Shown in pieces: positions 36,435-49,062 of a stretch of 64,000 bases of DNA. Within the stretch, counting starts at the first letter, position 1. Each line of letters starts with the position of its first letter. Origin of the DNA: Rusavskia elegans (taxonomy: Eukaryota; Ascomycota; Lecanoromycetes; Teloschistales; Teloschistaceae). The notes under the pieces were generated by a model, which worked only from the letters and a program-made list of their open reading frames with translations, did no database searches and was not told where the DNA came from. The translations under genes were made by a program, and so were the position numbers. The stretch lies in NCBI GenBank assembly GCA_011316305.1, contig SAUG01000116.1, forward strand, positions 124,001-188,000, written 5' to 3'.

Positions 36435-38804
36435 AGTCACATGGAATTACCATCTTAACTTTGGTGAAGAAGTATGGTATTCGACTGGCGCGCGTCTCCA
36501 TGATTTAAGCAGACATATCCTTCGGGGTTTCCCTCAGGGACGTTTGGAGAGAATGGGCTGGGTCTTTGCATGGCAGCGGAAAAGGTATCCCATCAAGATG
36601 AGAGGCGAAAGTCTCTTTGCTCATGAGGACGTGTCGTTGAGGAAATGTGCGAGAAAGACAAAAACGAGGTTGGCGTTCAGAAAGCCGCAGTATCGAAGAA
36701 CGACGAGTATATATCAACGAATTGAAATGACCAAAACCATAAGTTGTCCGGTTTTGCCGCGGTGTTCGCTGCTTCGACATATAAATCATCCAGATGACTA
36801 GGTCGATGCCGACAGACCGAGATCTCGACTGTGAGCACAGTATGTATAGGCAGATTCTTTACTCAGGAATCCTTGCCCTGGCCAGGATTGTGGACACCTT
36901 GCAGCGCCAAGTGGAGGTCTGGAGTTTTGATAGTCCGCCGGATATATCGGACGTATGCGACAACACTTCACTGCCAATAGATAAGCGGGTAGATATCTTA
37001 GCGTACAATGATAGGGGTAAGCCAGAAATGAAATCACGGCGTGTAAAAGAGACAGCAAGCTGTCTAATACTCAGGGATCCTTGCTCTGGCCAGGATTGTG
37101 GACACCTTGCATTTTGATGGTCCGCCGGATATATCGGACGTATGCGACAACACTTCACAGCCAATGGATAAGCGGGTAGATATCTTAGCGTGCCATAATA
37201 GGGGTAAGGAAATGCCAAAAATCGACGGTAGAAAGACAGCAAGCTGTCTAAAAATGGCGGTAATCCGCATTTAGAGCTGGCATCTAGGAGGATCCTTCAT
37301 TTTTAGCGCGTGACGTTATAGCAATATACACCTTTCAACGTGGTGGCTTATTACGCGAATCACCGAGAACAAGAGGTTCAAGGACTAATATTGATAGCGA
37401 AGAGGTAAACAATCGAGGCTTTAATATCTGTTGTGATCTATAGTCCGTCCGCAAGAAGAATTTATTCAACGATTGCGGAAATTTATAGAAAATAAAGACT
37501 ATTATCTATCTCAGTTGCAAAACATACGTCGTTCGAACCCGCACTATACTTCAGGTTTTTAAGGAAAGATCCCCGGCCGCACTAAAGACAGGCCAAATTG
37601 AAATATATATACTGCTTCGAAAAAGACCGACCAGCTGCCACCGAGCACGAGCGAAGGAAAGACGGCAAAGCTAGATCTAAGCGCTCCATCTAGATGCTGT
37701 CGGAGGCCTGGAATCACAATCTCGCAATCCATTTCGGTCCAATACTATTCTTCTAGATCTTATATCTGAGATCCATAGTCTTGCGAACACTCCCATACGC
37801 AATTTTCAACTTCGGTCAAGCAAGGAACAGTCCAGTCCTAGCCATTGCGTTCGCTACTCGCATGTAGTAGAATCTCGATCGGCAAACCAGAGCGAATAAG
37901 ACGTCCATAGGCCGAATGTCAGAAATCTTGGCCTCCCGTACAGAGCTAGCGTAACCCCTGACTAAGGGGCGACCAATTGGGCGAGAAAGCCCCTGACTGA
38001 ATTATTCGCATTCGCATCTTCCAAAGTCAATGCACTGAGGATTCAACACTCGATGATGAGTGAAGAGGAGATCAGTGCTCATGTGCGATAAAACAGGGAG
38101 TGTTTCTCCAGTGAGATAAGGCGGAATATGCGGGATCGCATGCGTGAGTGTCCACTGCGCGGCCTTGGAGGAGCTTACAAGATGGAGAAAAGTTGAGGAA
38201 TCTGTTGGGATCGAAGAAGGAAGCTACGGTATAGTACCTTATGTTCTCTTCACCCCTCTTGCTCGTGTGCGTGTTGATGATCAGACAGCGCTAAGGATAA
38301 TTATTCTTGCGTGGGTCAGTTACATGGCGACTATCTTCCGATAACGCGGCCTCGACGTGCTCGATGAGGGCTTTAAGTTCGGTCCAAATGATGTTGCGCG
38401 GTGTTGGAGTTTGCAGTATATGCCGAGCGAGTGATGGGAGCTTTATGATAGGGTTGCGAAGGAGGTGGAACACGGGGCGAGTGTGAGGATGGGGTGGTAA
38501 GTGGTGGAATGGGAGTTAGGGTTGGTAAGTGGGTGGTGGGGGGCAAAACGTGCATTGGACACTTACAGCCAAAGATTAGTTATATGAAGAATTAGTCAAG
38601 CATGAGAAAATTGGGGGTATCATGATTATTCTGCTTACTCCAAACCAAGGGTTACAGACATCGGTCTGTAAGCATTAGACCTAAGAGAAATCCTCGCTAT
38701 GACTGATGCTATCTTGTTCTTCTCACATTCTTCGTGCCCGCCGGGTCCTCACTACACGCTCGCTCAAAACCGCACTCCTCCGATCCGTTCGGCGACAGAA
38801 GCCG
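36435..38804. other. Repeat-bearing intergenic region
   Basis: 2.4 kb without a recognised gene. It holds the tandem repeat 36861-37252, a slightly AT-rich part (about 37,270-37,620) and a G-rich stretch near 38,460-38,550. Possible remains of a transposon, but no protein motif is left. Confidence 0.45.
36861..37252. repeat. Two-copy tandem repeat, unit about 200 bp
   Basis: Unit 1 (36861-37068) starts ACTCAGGAATCCTTGCCCTG; unit 2 (37069-37252) starts ACTCAGGGATCCTTGCTCTG. The copies stay alignable to AGACAGCAAGCTGTCTA, itself an imperfect palindrome, apart from a gap of about 20 bp in unit 2. Each has the inverted segment GTCCGCCGGATATATCGGAC. Confidence 0.85.
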
Positions 38805-38935
38805 TCAGTTCGCGACTCTGCGCCCCGATATTCTTCTTGCCCGTCTGCCCACTTCTATACGCTCGCTCAGAACCGCCCTCGTCCATTCAATTCGTCGACG
38901 GAACTCGTCGACTCGCGACTCGGCGCCCTGAAGTG
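38753..38935. repeat. Partial tandem duplication at the 3' end of the RING gene
   Basis: Two diverged copies about 103 bp apart, both with TACGCTCGCTCA.AACCGC and TCGCGACTC.GCGCCC. The copy starting near 38856 lies inside the coding region; the other (from 38753) spans the end of the gene and its 3' flank. Confidence 0.7.
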
Positions 38936-39623
38936 TTGAGTATACTCGCCACGAGGCCTCATCCAGCGTACATTTCCGCAGAAAATTGGTCAACCAACGA
39001 TAGGGCATCCTGAACTGCGTCTCTATCAGCCTGTCAACTGTATAGCCCGGCCGTGTGTACGCGAGATAGAAGGCATATACGGTACCATAGCTCAGAAACC
39101 CTTCGATTGGGGGGATGAGCGTATAGAGGAAATACTCAATCTCACCGCTGAGGGTTCGGCTGCCGAAATACTCCAAGTCTTCGATGTAGTCGAGCATCTT
39201 GTCGCAGATTTCCTTCCAGAGTTGTTCGGCGAATCTTATCCAGCGCTTGTCGACGCTCACGGAGTCCCCTGGGATCCAGCTCGCGAGCTCCTGGATCCAA
39301 TCGATCAGGTCCTCGTCATCTTCATCTGGTGTTTTAGCTTCTAGAGCTGCAGGTTGATCGACCGATCCTTCCAGAAGCGGCTTCCTGCAGTAAGGGCAGG
39401 TTGGGTCGGAGTGGCGTCGGAATTCCTCAAAGTTCCACGCAAGGAGACAGGTCATGCCGAAGACGTGGCCGCATTTCAGCTTGATGGGGGTTTCACGACC
39501 GCCTTCAATAAGTGTAGCCTCTTGACAGACATAGCAGGTTTGATCTTTGAGTTTGGCGGCTTGAGGGAAGGTCGACGCAGCAATGACTTTGCTTATGACC
39601 TCTGCGCGATTGTGAGAAGTCAT
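38805..39623 (-). CDS. RING-like zinc finger protein, single exon
   Basis: A 272-residue protein with one RING-like motif near the N-terminus: C30-x2-C33, CGHVFGMTC at 51-59 and CPYC at 76-79. Such proteins are usually E3 ubiquitin ligases. The position after CGHVF that normally carries a metal-binding Cys or His is Gly, and the same is true in the related gene 51113-52123. The rest has helical stretches (DEDLIDWIQELASW) but no other domain I can name. The C-terminal 40 residues are Arg-rich and come from a local duplication that also supplies the stop. No signal peptide. Probably nuclear or cytosolic, target unknown. Confidence 0.78.
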   Translation of the reverse strand: MTSHNRAEVISKVIAASTFPQAAKLKDQTCYVCQEATLIEGGRETPIKLKCGHVFGMTCLLAWNFEEFRRHSDPTCPYCRKPLLEGSVDQPAALEAKTPDEDDEDLIDWIQELASWIPGDSVSVDKRWIRFAEQLWKEICDKMLDYIEDLEYFGSRTLSGEIEYFLYTLIPPIEGFLSYGTVYAFYLAYTRPGYTVDRLIETQFRMPYRWLTNFLRKCTLDEASWRVYSTLQGAESRVDEFRRRIEWTRAVLSERIEVGRRARRISGRRVAN

Positions 39624-40852
39624 AGCGAAGAACCAGAGATGTTTGGATAGATCGGATGTGATTGGGATACCTAAGCTGTACTAATGATCAGCTCCAGTCT
39701 CTGTGAGTAATCTCGGCTGTTGCCAAAGTCCCGATAGCGAAGAAAGGGGCAGTCAGGGGACGTGCTGCAAGCATAAATGCAGTTTGATGTGAGACAATGC
39801 TTTGTACTGGCAAGCAACAAAGCGAGCTGGGTCTCGATCGGCCATAATGCCGGGGTAGTGCAAGAGCTTTGTTCGTAGTTGGGGACTGAAGCAAATGGCC
39901 CTCATAAATCCTGCCGTACATAGCATAGCGTCTGGAAAGCAAGAGATTCCGATGACAGCCTGGTCATGAAACTGTGTCCTGCGTTTGATGGCTTCCCAAC
40001 AATGGATCAAGCCGGGGCTAACAACATCTTGGCAAAACATTGGGCCCCCTATGCAAGAAACATGACTAGACAAGCTTTTTTTTTTTCTTGAACTGCCGCC
40101 TTCCTTGCAAAGAGTCAGGATCAGGAAGAGTTTGTGACCATGTTCTTCGACTTGAGCAGTTCCCCATGATCATCCGGAAGTAGCGCGTGACGTCATCGCC
40201 AGACGGCGGATCGGCTGTTTGTCGGCTAAATTGGTGCCCCCCACTGAGGTTCATCACTGAACCCAAAGCTGAACCTCGGTGAGAGCAATAAGTTAACTGT
40301 AACAGGCTAGTGCTGCAGGGCTAGCCTTGAGCTTGGCATTAGGCCATCATCCTTCTTCGTGCACATAGCTCTCTGTCATCATCGAATACATACTCATTAT
40401 TACACATAATCCCTGTGCACTCGCATCAATAACACTCGGAAGAGGTTTGAACATCCACTACCACCATCTTAGTCACAGCCCCTATCAATTTCATTTAAAT
40501 ACCTTCAAAGAGTCGAACTAAGGCTTTAAACCGAAGCATCACTGTAACACTGGCAGCCAATCCTACTCATCCGCCCCAAGGTACCTGGTCTTCATAACGA
40601 CAGGCATCAGATACCAGCCTGGACTAGGCAGTCAAACACCCGGTGACGGCACGCTGCAGGAGGCACCTCTACAACATAGCCCTACAAAGACTATCAAGTC
40701 GAGGCAACCACTGCAACTTTGGAACTCACCAGCCAGCCCTCTTTGGACTTAGCACTGTTTACAATAACGAAGCCGAGAACCCAGCGTAGAGAGTCACACT
40801 CAACCACATGTACCCAAGTAGCTTGCCTTAGGCCTTCTATCACCGCCTTACC
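39624..40852. other. Intergenic region
   Basis: 1.2 kb between the starts of the RING gene (minus) and the NLR pseudogene (plus), with a T run near 40075-40086. No gene recognised; both promoters are expected here. Confidence 0.5.
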
Positions 40853-43800
40853 ATGTCAGAGGAATATGCGGACTATGTGGTCATCAGTGCAGTCGAAGCC
40901 CGTCAGGGCTCGCAGGACTCTGCAGATGCTCCCCAACCGCCTCATCTTCGGGCCAAATCCCAGGAATGGCTGCGTCCGTCGGAATATGCTGCAGAGTCTA
41001 GCGACTACAACAGATACCTTCGCTCCTACTGCCCGAACACGGGAGAATGGCTACGGCACTCCGACCGATACCTCAGCTGGCACAATGGCGGAGAGACTGC
41101 CTTGTGGATCAACGGTATTCCGGGGAGTGGGAAAAGTGTCATTGCGGCCTCCCTCGCCCATCATCTCCTCGAGCATGAACATGTCCTCTTCCTGCACTTT
41201 TTCTTTAGGTACGTCAACCTTGCGAACCGAACCCCAAAGTAGATGACCCGAGACTGGTTGTCACAGATGTTGGACCACAGCATTCCGCTGCAACTACGCT
41301 TGAAAGACCTGGTGGAGAAAAGCAGCAGCCAAGAGCTGTCTCGTTCGAAGATCTTTGGACCTGCCTTTGCTCGGCCGTAATGGCCTCCCCAAGAGTCTAC
41401 TTTGTTGCGGACGCTTCGGACGACATGGAACAAGGGAAACGACTGGTTTCTGCACAAATTGCTCGAGCTTGGTCAACAGAAGCCTTCAGCTTTGAAGTTA
41501 CTGGTAACCAGTCGACAGTCTCCGCACATCGAGAAGGTCTTCAAGGAGCCTCTGATCCCATCTATAAATCTGGACCGTCGTCTCGTTGACCAAGACATAG
41601 CAACATACATTCATCATTTGCTCTCGGATCGCCCGGCAAACGATATCTCGAAGGATCAAAGAGAGCTGATCCAGACCACCGTCCGAAGCAAGGCGGATGG
41701 GTTCTTCATTTATGCGAGGCTCATGATGGACGAGATCCCAGCCAGTGTCAGCTCTACTAATATTGAAGCTTTGCTAGGGAGTCTGCCTAGTGGAATGGAC
41801 GACATGTATACAACACTTCTAAGCGAGCATTCCAGGCGGAGTGGAGTCACTCGTGAATTACAGGCGTCAATTCTCTAGTGGATTATGCATGCCACACGGC
41901 CTCTACACCTTCTTGAGGTTGCCGTACTGATCCGGTCGGTATCTCGAGCCCACGACAGCCTCCAATAGATGAAGAACACAGTCCGCTCGGCTTGTGGGCC
42001 ACTCCTCACGGTCCTCCTTGATGAAACATCCCAGGTCATCCATCATTCTTTCACAGAGTCTCTTGTCGATACGGCAAGAACCTCAGGATATCCTACGTTT
42101 GGACCTGAGCACGTCCATACAGCAGCAGCTGTACCCTGTATCGACTATGTCGTCTCGTGTTCCTTAGCAGAAAAGGCTACCCGGACTACTTACCAAGAGA
42201 AATTCTTTTCGTTTAAGTTCACGTCCAGCCAGAGAGACTCATTGTTCCCTAAGCACTCCTTTCTCCAGTATGCAGTCTGCAATTGGATGATACATGCATC
42301 AAAGTCCAGAAGCCGTGATCCTTTGCCGATCAACGCTCTGGATCGTCTACTTTCGCCAACTGACGACCACTTCGCTTTTCAGCTAGGCATCTGGCTTATC
42401 TTTGGGCAACGAAGACTTCAAGATGTTCCTCAGCCGCTCTATATCGCCAGCATCTTTGGTCTCAGGAGCTACGTAGCAAAAGTATGCACTGGAGGCACCG
42501 ATGTCAATACTAAAGACTCCGGAGGCCGAACTCCCTTATCCTATGCCTGCGACGGTGGCCATCTGGACGTGGTCCGTTTGCTACTCGATCATGGTGCCTC
42601 TCCTTCAGTCACCAGTAGATCTGGAGTATTACCACTGCACTACGCATGTGCTTCGGATCGTCCAGATATTGTCGGATATTCTCTTGAAGCAGGCGCAGAT
42701 CTATTTCTCCAGACCAAAAGTCCGAAGGACGAGAGCGGGAGAATAGTTGATAAAGCACTCTATCCGGATCTCTGCGACAGCAGGCGGCGGTTTGGGACAA
42801 GCCCCTTGCAGCATACTTGTGCCTCGAATTATCTGGAGTGTGTGCAGAGTATACACGAATCTCTAGCACCGAAGGAATGCCAGCTGGGACCATTACCTTG
42901 GGCTGCTGAAGAAGGGAAGGATGACGTCGTGGATTTGATACTAAAGAAGTACAACAGTGATCTAAATTCTCTTAACGAGAAAGGAAATACTCCCGTTTGT
43001 CTAGCCGCATAACATTCACCAGCAACCGTCCAACTGCTCCTAAACTCGGGTGCCAACTTCCTCCTAACTTCGACTGGCGTCGCTGATTTCTACTGCGTGC
43101 CTGGTTCTACTCCTGACAGAAGAAAGAAAACGGACTGCAACATCATGACACCATTACATGCATGGGCTTACGGTTACGGCTCATCGAGACAGGTCTCCAG
43201 CATTGAGGACATGACGAAGACCGTAGAGATGCTTATCGGAGCAGGTTGTGATGTCAACGCAAAAGACACCGGAGGCAAAACCCTGTTGTTCTATTGAACT
43301 ACCTCCTCTGGGCCAACATGTTCGGCTTTTCTCCAAGTACTGCTTAGCCGTGCTGCCGATGCAGCCATCTATGATAGTTTTGGAAGTACCCCCCTACAAT
43401 TCTTGAACTACAACTCTGCAGAAGACCCTATTCGGACTCTCTTGAGCGCAGGAGCGGATATGAACAAGGCTCGTTCTATCGATGAGCGAACGCCGCTGAT
43501 GTGTGCTCTCTACGGCTGGGTAGGATCAAAGCCGGCTGACTGGTCCGAGTACATGACAAAGTATGGTGTAAACCCAAACGCACAAGATTGGGAGGGAAGA
43601 ACAGCCTTGCACTATATACTGTCTACAGAGGCTTGGAAGGTGGAGAAGGTCCAGTCCTGGCTACAAGCTGGTGCCGATCCTGGCATCGTCGATAGAGGTG
43701 GACGTCATTGTCTGTTTTCACTAGCCACACCCACATTATGATACAAGACGAAGCCCACCTGTTCAAGGTACTAATTGCCACTGGCCTCGATGTGAACTCA

Positions 43801-46131
43801 ACGGATCATGAAGGCTATAACATCGCTCTTAAAGCCAGCAGAGATCAAGATTTCGACAAACTCAAGCGGCTGAAACGATACGGTGTGGATATCTCGCCCA
43901 GAAGCCATCAAGGCCGAACGGTGTTGCATGTTTTGGCCGGCCAAGAAACCCCATATACTGATCCTACAGCCAAGAATCGGCTCGAGCTTTTGAAATTTTT
44001 CATGGACCATGGTGTAGACGTCGATGCTCAAGACCATTTAGGAGACACCTTGCTCCATGTTGCTTTCAGTAATCCCGGGCTGGGAAATGCGCGACTCTTC
44101 CTCGTGACTGCATTGGAAGTTGGAGCTGAACCAGATATTCGAGGCAGGACTATTGCGTATATGGCAGCAGGCGCTGACATGAATAACAGCCAGAGGTACA
44201 GGAATGAAGACCATGCCCCAGACCATCTTCTGGAATCCCATCTGAACGTGGATATTGACCTTACCGATTTTGATGGCAGGACATCGTTGACCGATCGTGG
44301 GAACCGTTTGGTGAACATGAAAATACAGCCAGCGCTGGAAGCGAGAATGCACCACGTTCTCTCTGCTGGCCCAAGACATTGCCACCACTCCAGAAGAAGC
44401 AACAGCATTTCTAATGCCGGCGATTGTTGACGAGAACGAGGAAATGATCGAAGCTTTGCTTGATCGTGGTGCCAATCCATTACATACCGACGAACACGGA
44501 TCCACAGCGCTGCATCTGGCAATTACCCACGGGCTTCTGACCATCGCAAAGCTCCTGATCGGAAGATACGAGAACCGTAAGGCACTACCGTCAGACATGT
44601 TCCACTAAGCTGCTCGACGACAAGAGTGCAACCTTGGGATGATCCAGCAATTGATTGAGTTGGGTTGTGAAACTAGCGCTACTGAAGTATCCATCAAAGG
44701 TTCACGCTACGATCGAAAAGTTGACAGCTTATCTGTGATACACGTTCTGGCCACTGGCGAGCACTGGTGGCAGCTGGTGGCTTTGGACTACCTCCTGATA
44801 GCGAGAGTAGATACAGAATCAGCGACTTCGCAAGGCCGAACCGCGTTACAGCTCGCAATTTGAGGTCGACTTGAGGATGATGACCGCCCAGGCTTCTGGA
44901 GGAAGAATGCCATTGTAGCACTTCTGGAGCATGGTGCAAAGGCCAACTTCGTTGATGCCAATTGAAAACACCTCTCATCGAAGCCTTCGAGGAAGGCACT
45001 GGAATCGTCACGACATTGATTGCCCATGGGCTTGATGTCAATTTCGGCCCTACCCCTCCTCTTGGTTATGCGGCACTGAGCGGTAACGTCGACGTTGTGA
45101 AAGCCATGCTTAAAGCTGGAGCCGATCCAGATGCAACATATGATGATGCTTATACCACTCGACCTCCCGAGCCTATATTATTTCAATTAGCGCGTGCAGA
45201 CTTCTGCACTCGTGGTGGAAGGTCCCCAGAGAAACGTGCAAATGCTGAACGGATTGTTCAGCTCTTTAATAGAGGCTGGAGCTGATCTTGGCAGGAGACG
45301 GAACCCCTTTGTTCATCGCGGTTATTAGGGCTCATGACATCATCTCGCCGTTCCTGTCACGTATGGTGGACATGGGGATACGAGTTGCGCAGGGAATGAA
45401 CTCATTCCTAGCAGCATGTGTTTCTCGGTATCCAGATGAGACTCTGGAACGATTGATTCAAGCTGGTGCCCAATCCACTGGCAGTCGACAACAACGGAAA
45501 GACTGCCTTGCACCACGCCGTCATCAACGCATCCCTCTACCACGGCGCTGAGTTCAAAGGGGCGGATTTTCATTTAGCCGAGGAAATACCAGTGGATGCA
45601 CTCGATACGACGGGAAGAACGCCAATGCACTACGCAGTCCAGAAAGGCGAGTTCATGCCACCCCCGGTGATCCGATATCTGCTTGAGGCTGGCGCAGATC
45701 CAGCCATACCTTTCCCAGATGCATTATCAAGGTCAATGCTCCATATCATTCTTCCTAATCTGGCCGAGGGGGGTGAAACCTATGAGGAGGCACGTGATTG
45801 TAATGGGAATACACCAATCTTCGGCTACGTCGCCAAGCAGCAGACCTACGACGAAGAGTATTTCGAGCAGAATCGTCATCCTGATCTCGATGAAAAGCGT
45901 CGCGACTTGCTTGATAACAACATCCATGCCAAGAACAATGCTGGTGAAGGTTTGCTCCACGTGGTCGCCAAGCGGAATCGTGATATCGGTGAGATGAGGG
46001 ATACGAAGAACATGTTCAAGCTTCACCCTAAGCTGGGCTTGGATCCGGAAGATGGCCGCGAGCGGACGCCCTCTAGATGTGGCGGCTGCTTGTGGGAACA
46101 CGGGCATTGTGCCGATGAAGGGGCGGTATGA
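40853..46131 (+). pseudogene. Decayed NACHT-ankyrin NLR gene
   Basis: Intron-poor reading frames of one large fungal NLR-type protein, broken many times. The start (40853) leads to EWLRPSEYAAESSDYNRYL, then a P-loop GIPGSGKSV (about 41114), then a Walker B-like VYFVADASDD, then ALKLLVTSRQSPHIEKVF and SFTESLVD segments typical of NACHT STAND proteins. From about 42,480 to 46,100 come many ankyrin repeats (GRTPLSYACDGGHLDVVRLL and others). In-frame stops lie at 41240, 41876, 41966, 43010 and 43295; frameshifts are near 41,340, 41,430 and 43,720, and more follow. Most stops could come from CAG, CAA or CGA by one C-to-T change. Intact relatives act in non-self recognition and regulated cell death in fungi. 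This copy cannot make the full protein. Confidence 0.85.
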
Positions 46132-46268
46132 AAAGTAAGAATGTGATCATTCGAGCTCCGGAATGTTTATTGCCTCATTGTACCCATCCCCGCATTCCAG
46201 CATCGGATTAAATTTCTACCCGATCCCAGGAATCTTCCAAGATCCCACCATTTCTATCATCGCCAAGC

Positions 46269-46716
46269 ATGTTCTCCAACCCAATGTGCCGTCTCAAGTT
46301 GGTCTGGATCGTTCTCTCGGCTGGTCTTCTCGTGAGAACCCTCCTCAATACCCCACGAGGATAATACTAAGAGTCCCTGTTAGTCGAATGCCCTAGCGAG
46401 AGTGGCCGGCATCATCTCCGACGATCTGGTCATCCTCGCCGTGTCCGTATCCACGGATGTTCTCCCCGAGTCAACAGCGTCTGCGCCAATTTCCCCGACT
46501 ACCAACATGCCCTCCGAGCCGATAGCCTTGTCAACCGTTCCTCCGGCGTCCACCACCAGCATGGACCCCGCTCCCACGGAGTCGATACAGCTTTGCGGCA
46601 GTCGAGGCATGCGCCCTTGTCCACAGGGCCAGCAATGTAATTTTGGGAAGCAAGCGAAGCTGGGCTTCATTCAGGATCTAGCGGGACAGTGTGGTTTTCC
46701 AGACAATCTTCAATGA
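46269..46716 (+). CDS. Putative small secreted Ser/Thr/Pro-rich protein
   Basis: Two exons (46269-46331 and 46384-46716, 52 nt GTGAGA-TAG intron) give 131 residues. Exon 1 codes a signal-peptide-like start (LKLVWIVLSAGLL). A Ser/Thr/Pro-rich middle follows, then a C-terminal part with four Cys (LCGSRGMRPCPQGQQCNFG and GQCGFP). The C-x7-C-x5-C spacing recalls Cys motifs in some small fungal secreted proteins, but I cannot name a family. It sits directly after the NLR pseudogene. The gene could instead be a fragment. Confidence 0.45.
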
Positions 46717-47707
46717 GCTTTCTGGGAAGCTTCGAGGTCATACGGGAGCTTGAGCGGCATTTTCGAGGAACGAGTATGACAACAGTACAGCCTTGTGGTA
46801 CCGACCAAAGTCACACCCTGGAATGGTGGTCACCCAAGCACAGTGGCTGTTCGGAACAGCGGGCATTGGCGCTGTTGGGATTCGATTGCCTGGTCTTTAT
46901 GGAAGCTTCCCCATGGGCTGGCCCCTGGGCCCAGGGTGATTCTGACGGTCTGAAGGTCGGAACGAGTTCATGAAATCATTCTGTTTCATCCCGCACTATG
47001 GAGCTCCTTGGCCCCTTTCCTTTGCCGCAGTGTTTCAGTTGCCGTTGCCAAGGACTGATCTGCAGGGGCATGCTAAAATCATCATACCTAACTTGGCTTC
47101 TGAAGATTGTGATGCCGTCGATCTTTATTTTCTTGGTGGTCTTTCAATTCGAGAACCATATTTGCTTGCTACCTGCTTTACCTTTACCCTTGGCTATATA
47201 CCTCTCATGCATAGGCCGACTTTGACTTTGAGGGTTGTTCGGGAGACTGTGCATCCAAGCGATACAGCACGGACCAGCGTTCGGCCTCGTGTTCGGCAAT
47301 AATGCGCTACAAATGTTTTGGTTTGGCAGCCTGCATCTTCGAAGGCCCGCAATTATCCTCTTCTGGGCGATCGACAGACCATCCGAGAGAATCTAACCAC
47401 AATGGTGCGGGTACCGGGCGTAGTCGTTTGCCTCGACAGCCTTTGCGAGTTGTCTTGTCAGAGCCACAGCATGCGACGCCTGACAGCTATATGCGCATGT
47501 ATGCAGGAAGGAACTCTGTGTCGGTATAAGTCGCAACTTCCTTCATGAGGCTTTTGTGACTCTTGCGCCTTCCTCTGTATATCACCCCTGCGTTTCATGT
47601 CCTTCGTTTGGGGTTGCGAGGTTCTGCCGTTGTCGCTCGTTTCAATTTCATTGCTGAATACTGGGTGTACAAAGTCTATGGTATCGGTAAGCAGCGTTTG
47701 ATCGAAC
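46717..47707. other. Intergenic region
   Basis: About 1 kb upstream of the GH16 gene. Open frames of up to 110 codons exist (46970-47302), without signal peptide, domain or splice logic. Promoter of the GH16 gene expected near its 3' end. Confidence 0.45.
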
Positions 47708-49062
47708 ATGGCTCATAGACTGTACTACCACGCTGTCCTGGCATTCGCATTGGTCCCGCAACTTGGTAGGATATCCCTGTCCTACCAGACAATCCTTCAT
47801 AGCTTCACCGCTGAATCTCAACAGTATCGGCGGCCTGCGAGTGCGGCTACCAAACCCATTCCATCAAGTCGAATGAGAACCCAGTCTATACCGACGTCCT
47901 CGAAAGCGATTTCCTGCACCTCAAAGATATCACCGCGCAACAAGATTGGGCTCGTCAAGTATGGAACATTCCGGCTGTAGGGACGGCCCCTTGGGGCAGG
48001 AACATGACCTTGGACAACGTCATCACAAATCCTCTCCCGGGTGACGTCGGCACCACGGGTGTCAATGGCGGCGACCCAGGCCTTGAGCTACGCGTCCGCG
48101 CTGGGGAGCCACGCGGTGGTGCGGTCAAGGGTGGCGAGGTCGCAACGGTCCGGCGGGATATGAAGTACGGCAGTTTCCGGGCAGGAATCAAGTATACACC
48201 CCAGGATGGAACATGTGGGGCGTTCTTCTTCGTGAGTCTCCAGAGTCGCCGTAACGTTTCCATGCCAGGATTCTGACATAACGAGTAGTACGAAAGTGAT
48301 CGGGGAGAAATCGACGTTGAATTCCTCTCCAAACTCTATCAAGACCCTGCCAAAGCCGCCAAGCTCCTACTCGTCATTCACGCCGATGAAGGCGTCCCAA
48401 GAGACGAACTCTTCCGCCCCACGCCTGTCGGTTTTCGCCCCGCTGATGGCTTTCATGAATACCGCTTTGACTGGACCCCAGATCGCATTACCTATTATGC
48501 TGATGGCAGATTCCTCTACGAAACCAAGGTCGGCGTACCGTATCGAGGTGGAGGTCTTACAATCAACCACTGGAGCAACGGTGACGCGGGCTGGAGCGCT
48601 GGCCCACCTGCGAAAGACGCGAATATGCAATTTTCGTACATCAAGGCCTACTTCAACAGCACCTCTGATGCTGCCAATGCGGATTACAAGTTGAGGTGTA
48701 AGGATCCAAAGGATGCCAACGCTATCTGCAAAGTGCCAGATCAGACTACCCCACCGGATCCAGGATCGAATACAGTGTTTCTGAGCCCGAATAAGGGGTT
48801 GCCAGGTGATAGTCCGGCTCCTCCTAATAATGAACCGAGAACTCCCGACGCTGCAGGGACGCCACCAACAGACACGAAAGTCTCACCTCCGTCGACGGGC
48901 GAATGTGGTGGAAAGGAGGGCTATACATGTCTGGGGAGCCAGCATGGGGACTGCTGTAGCTCGTATGGGTATTGCGGGAGCGAGGAGAGCTATTGTGGAG
49001 CAGGGTGTCAGACGGCATTTGGACGGTGTGGTGGGGGTAGGGAGGATGCGAAGACAGGGTGA
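47708..49062 (+). CDS. Secreted GH16 glucanase/transglycosylase with CBM18 chitin-binding domain
   Basis: A 412-residue secreted protein from exons 47708-47765, 47825-48231 and 48289-49062 (1239 nt in frame). A signal peptide (MAHRLYYHAVLAFALVPQLV) is followed by ACECGY, the concanavalin-fold GH16 domain (residues about 25-285) with the catalytic signature GEIDVEF near residue 162 (nucleophile and acid/base Glu) and WSNGDAGWSAGPP, a Pro/Thr-rich linker, and a CBM18 hevein-type domain with eight Cys (CGGKEGYTCLGSQHGDCCSS ... CGAGCQTAFGRC, residues about 361-405). It probably acts on cell-wall beta-glucan while bound to chitin, as Crh-type wall enzymes do; hydrolysis or transfer cannot be told apart here. 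Intron borders are canonical. Confidence 0.88.

Noticed and set aside
37530..37560. GTTCGAACCC-like T-loop suggesting a tRNA
   Set aside because: No acceptor stem, D-arm or anticodon arm could be folded around it. The same applies to a GGTTCGAAC at about 61142.
38460..38550. Telomere-like GTTAGGG sequence
   Set aside because: A single hexamer in a G-rich stretch, not an array, so no internal telomere is claimed.
40853..46131. Treating the NLR locus as an intact multi-intron gene
   Set aside because: Introns would have to remove conserved ankyrin and NACHT sequence, and the stops lie inside repeats without donor or acceptor sites at the right phase.
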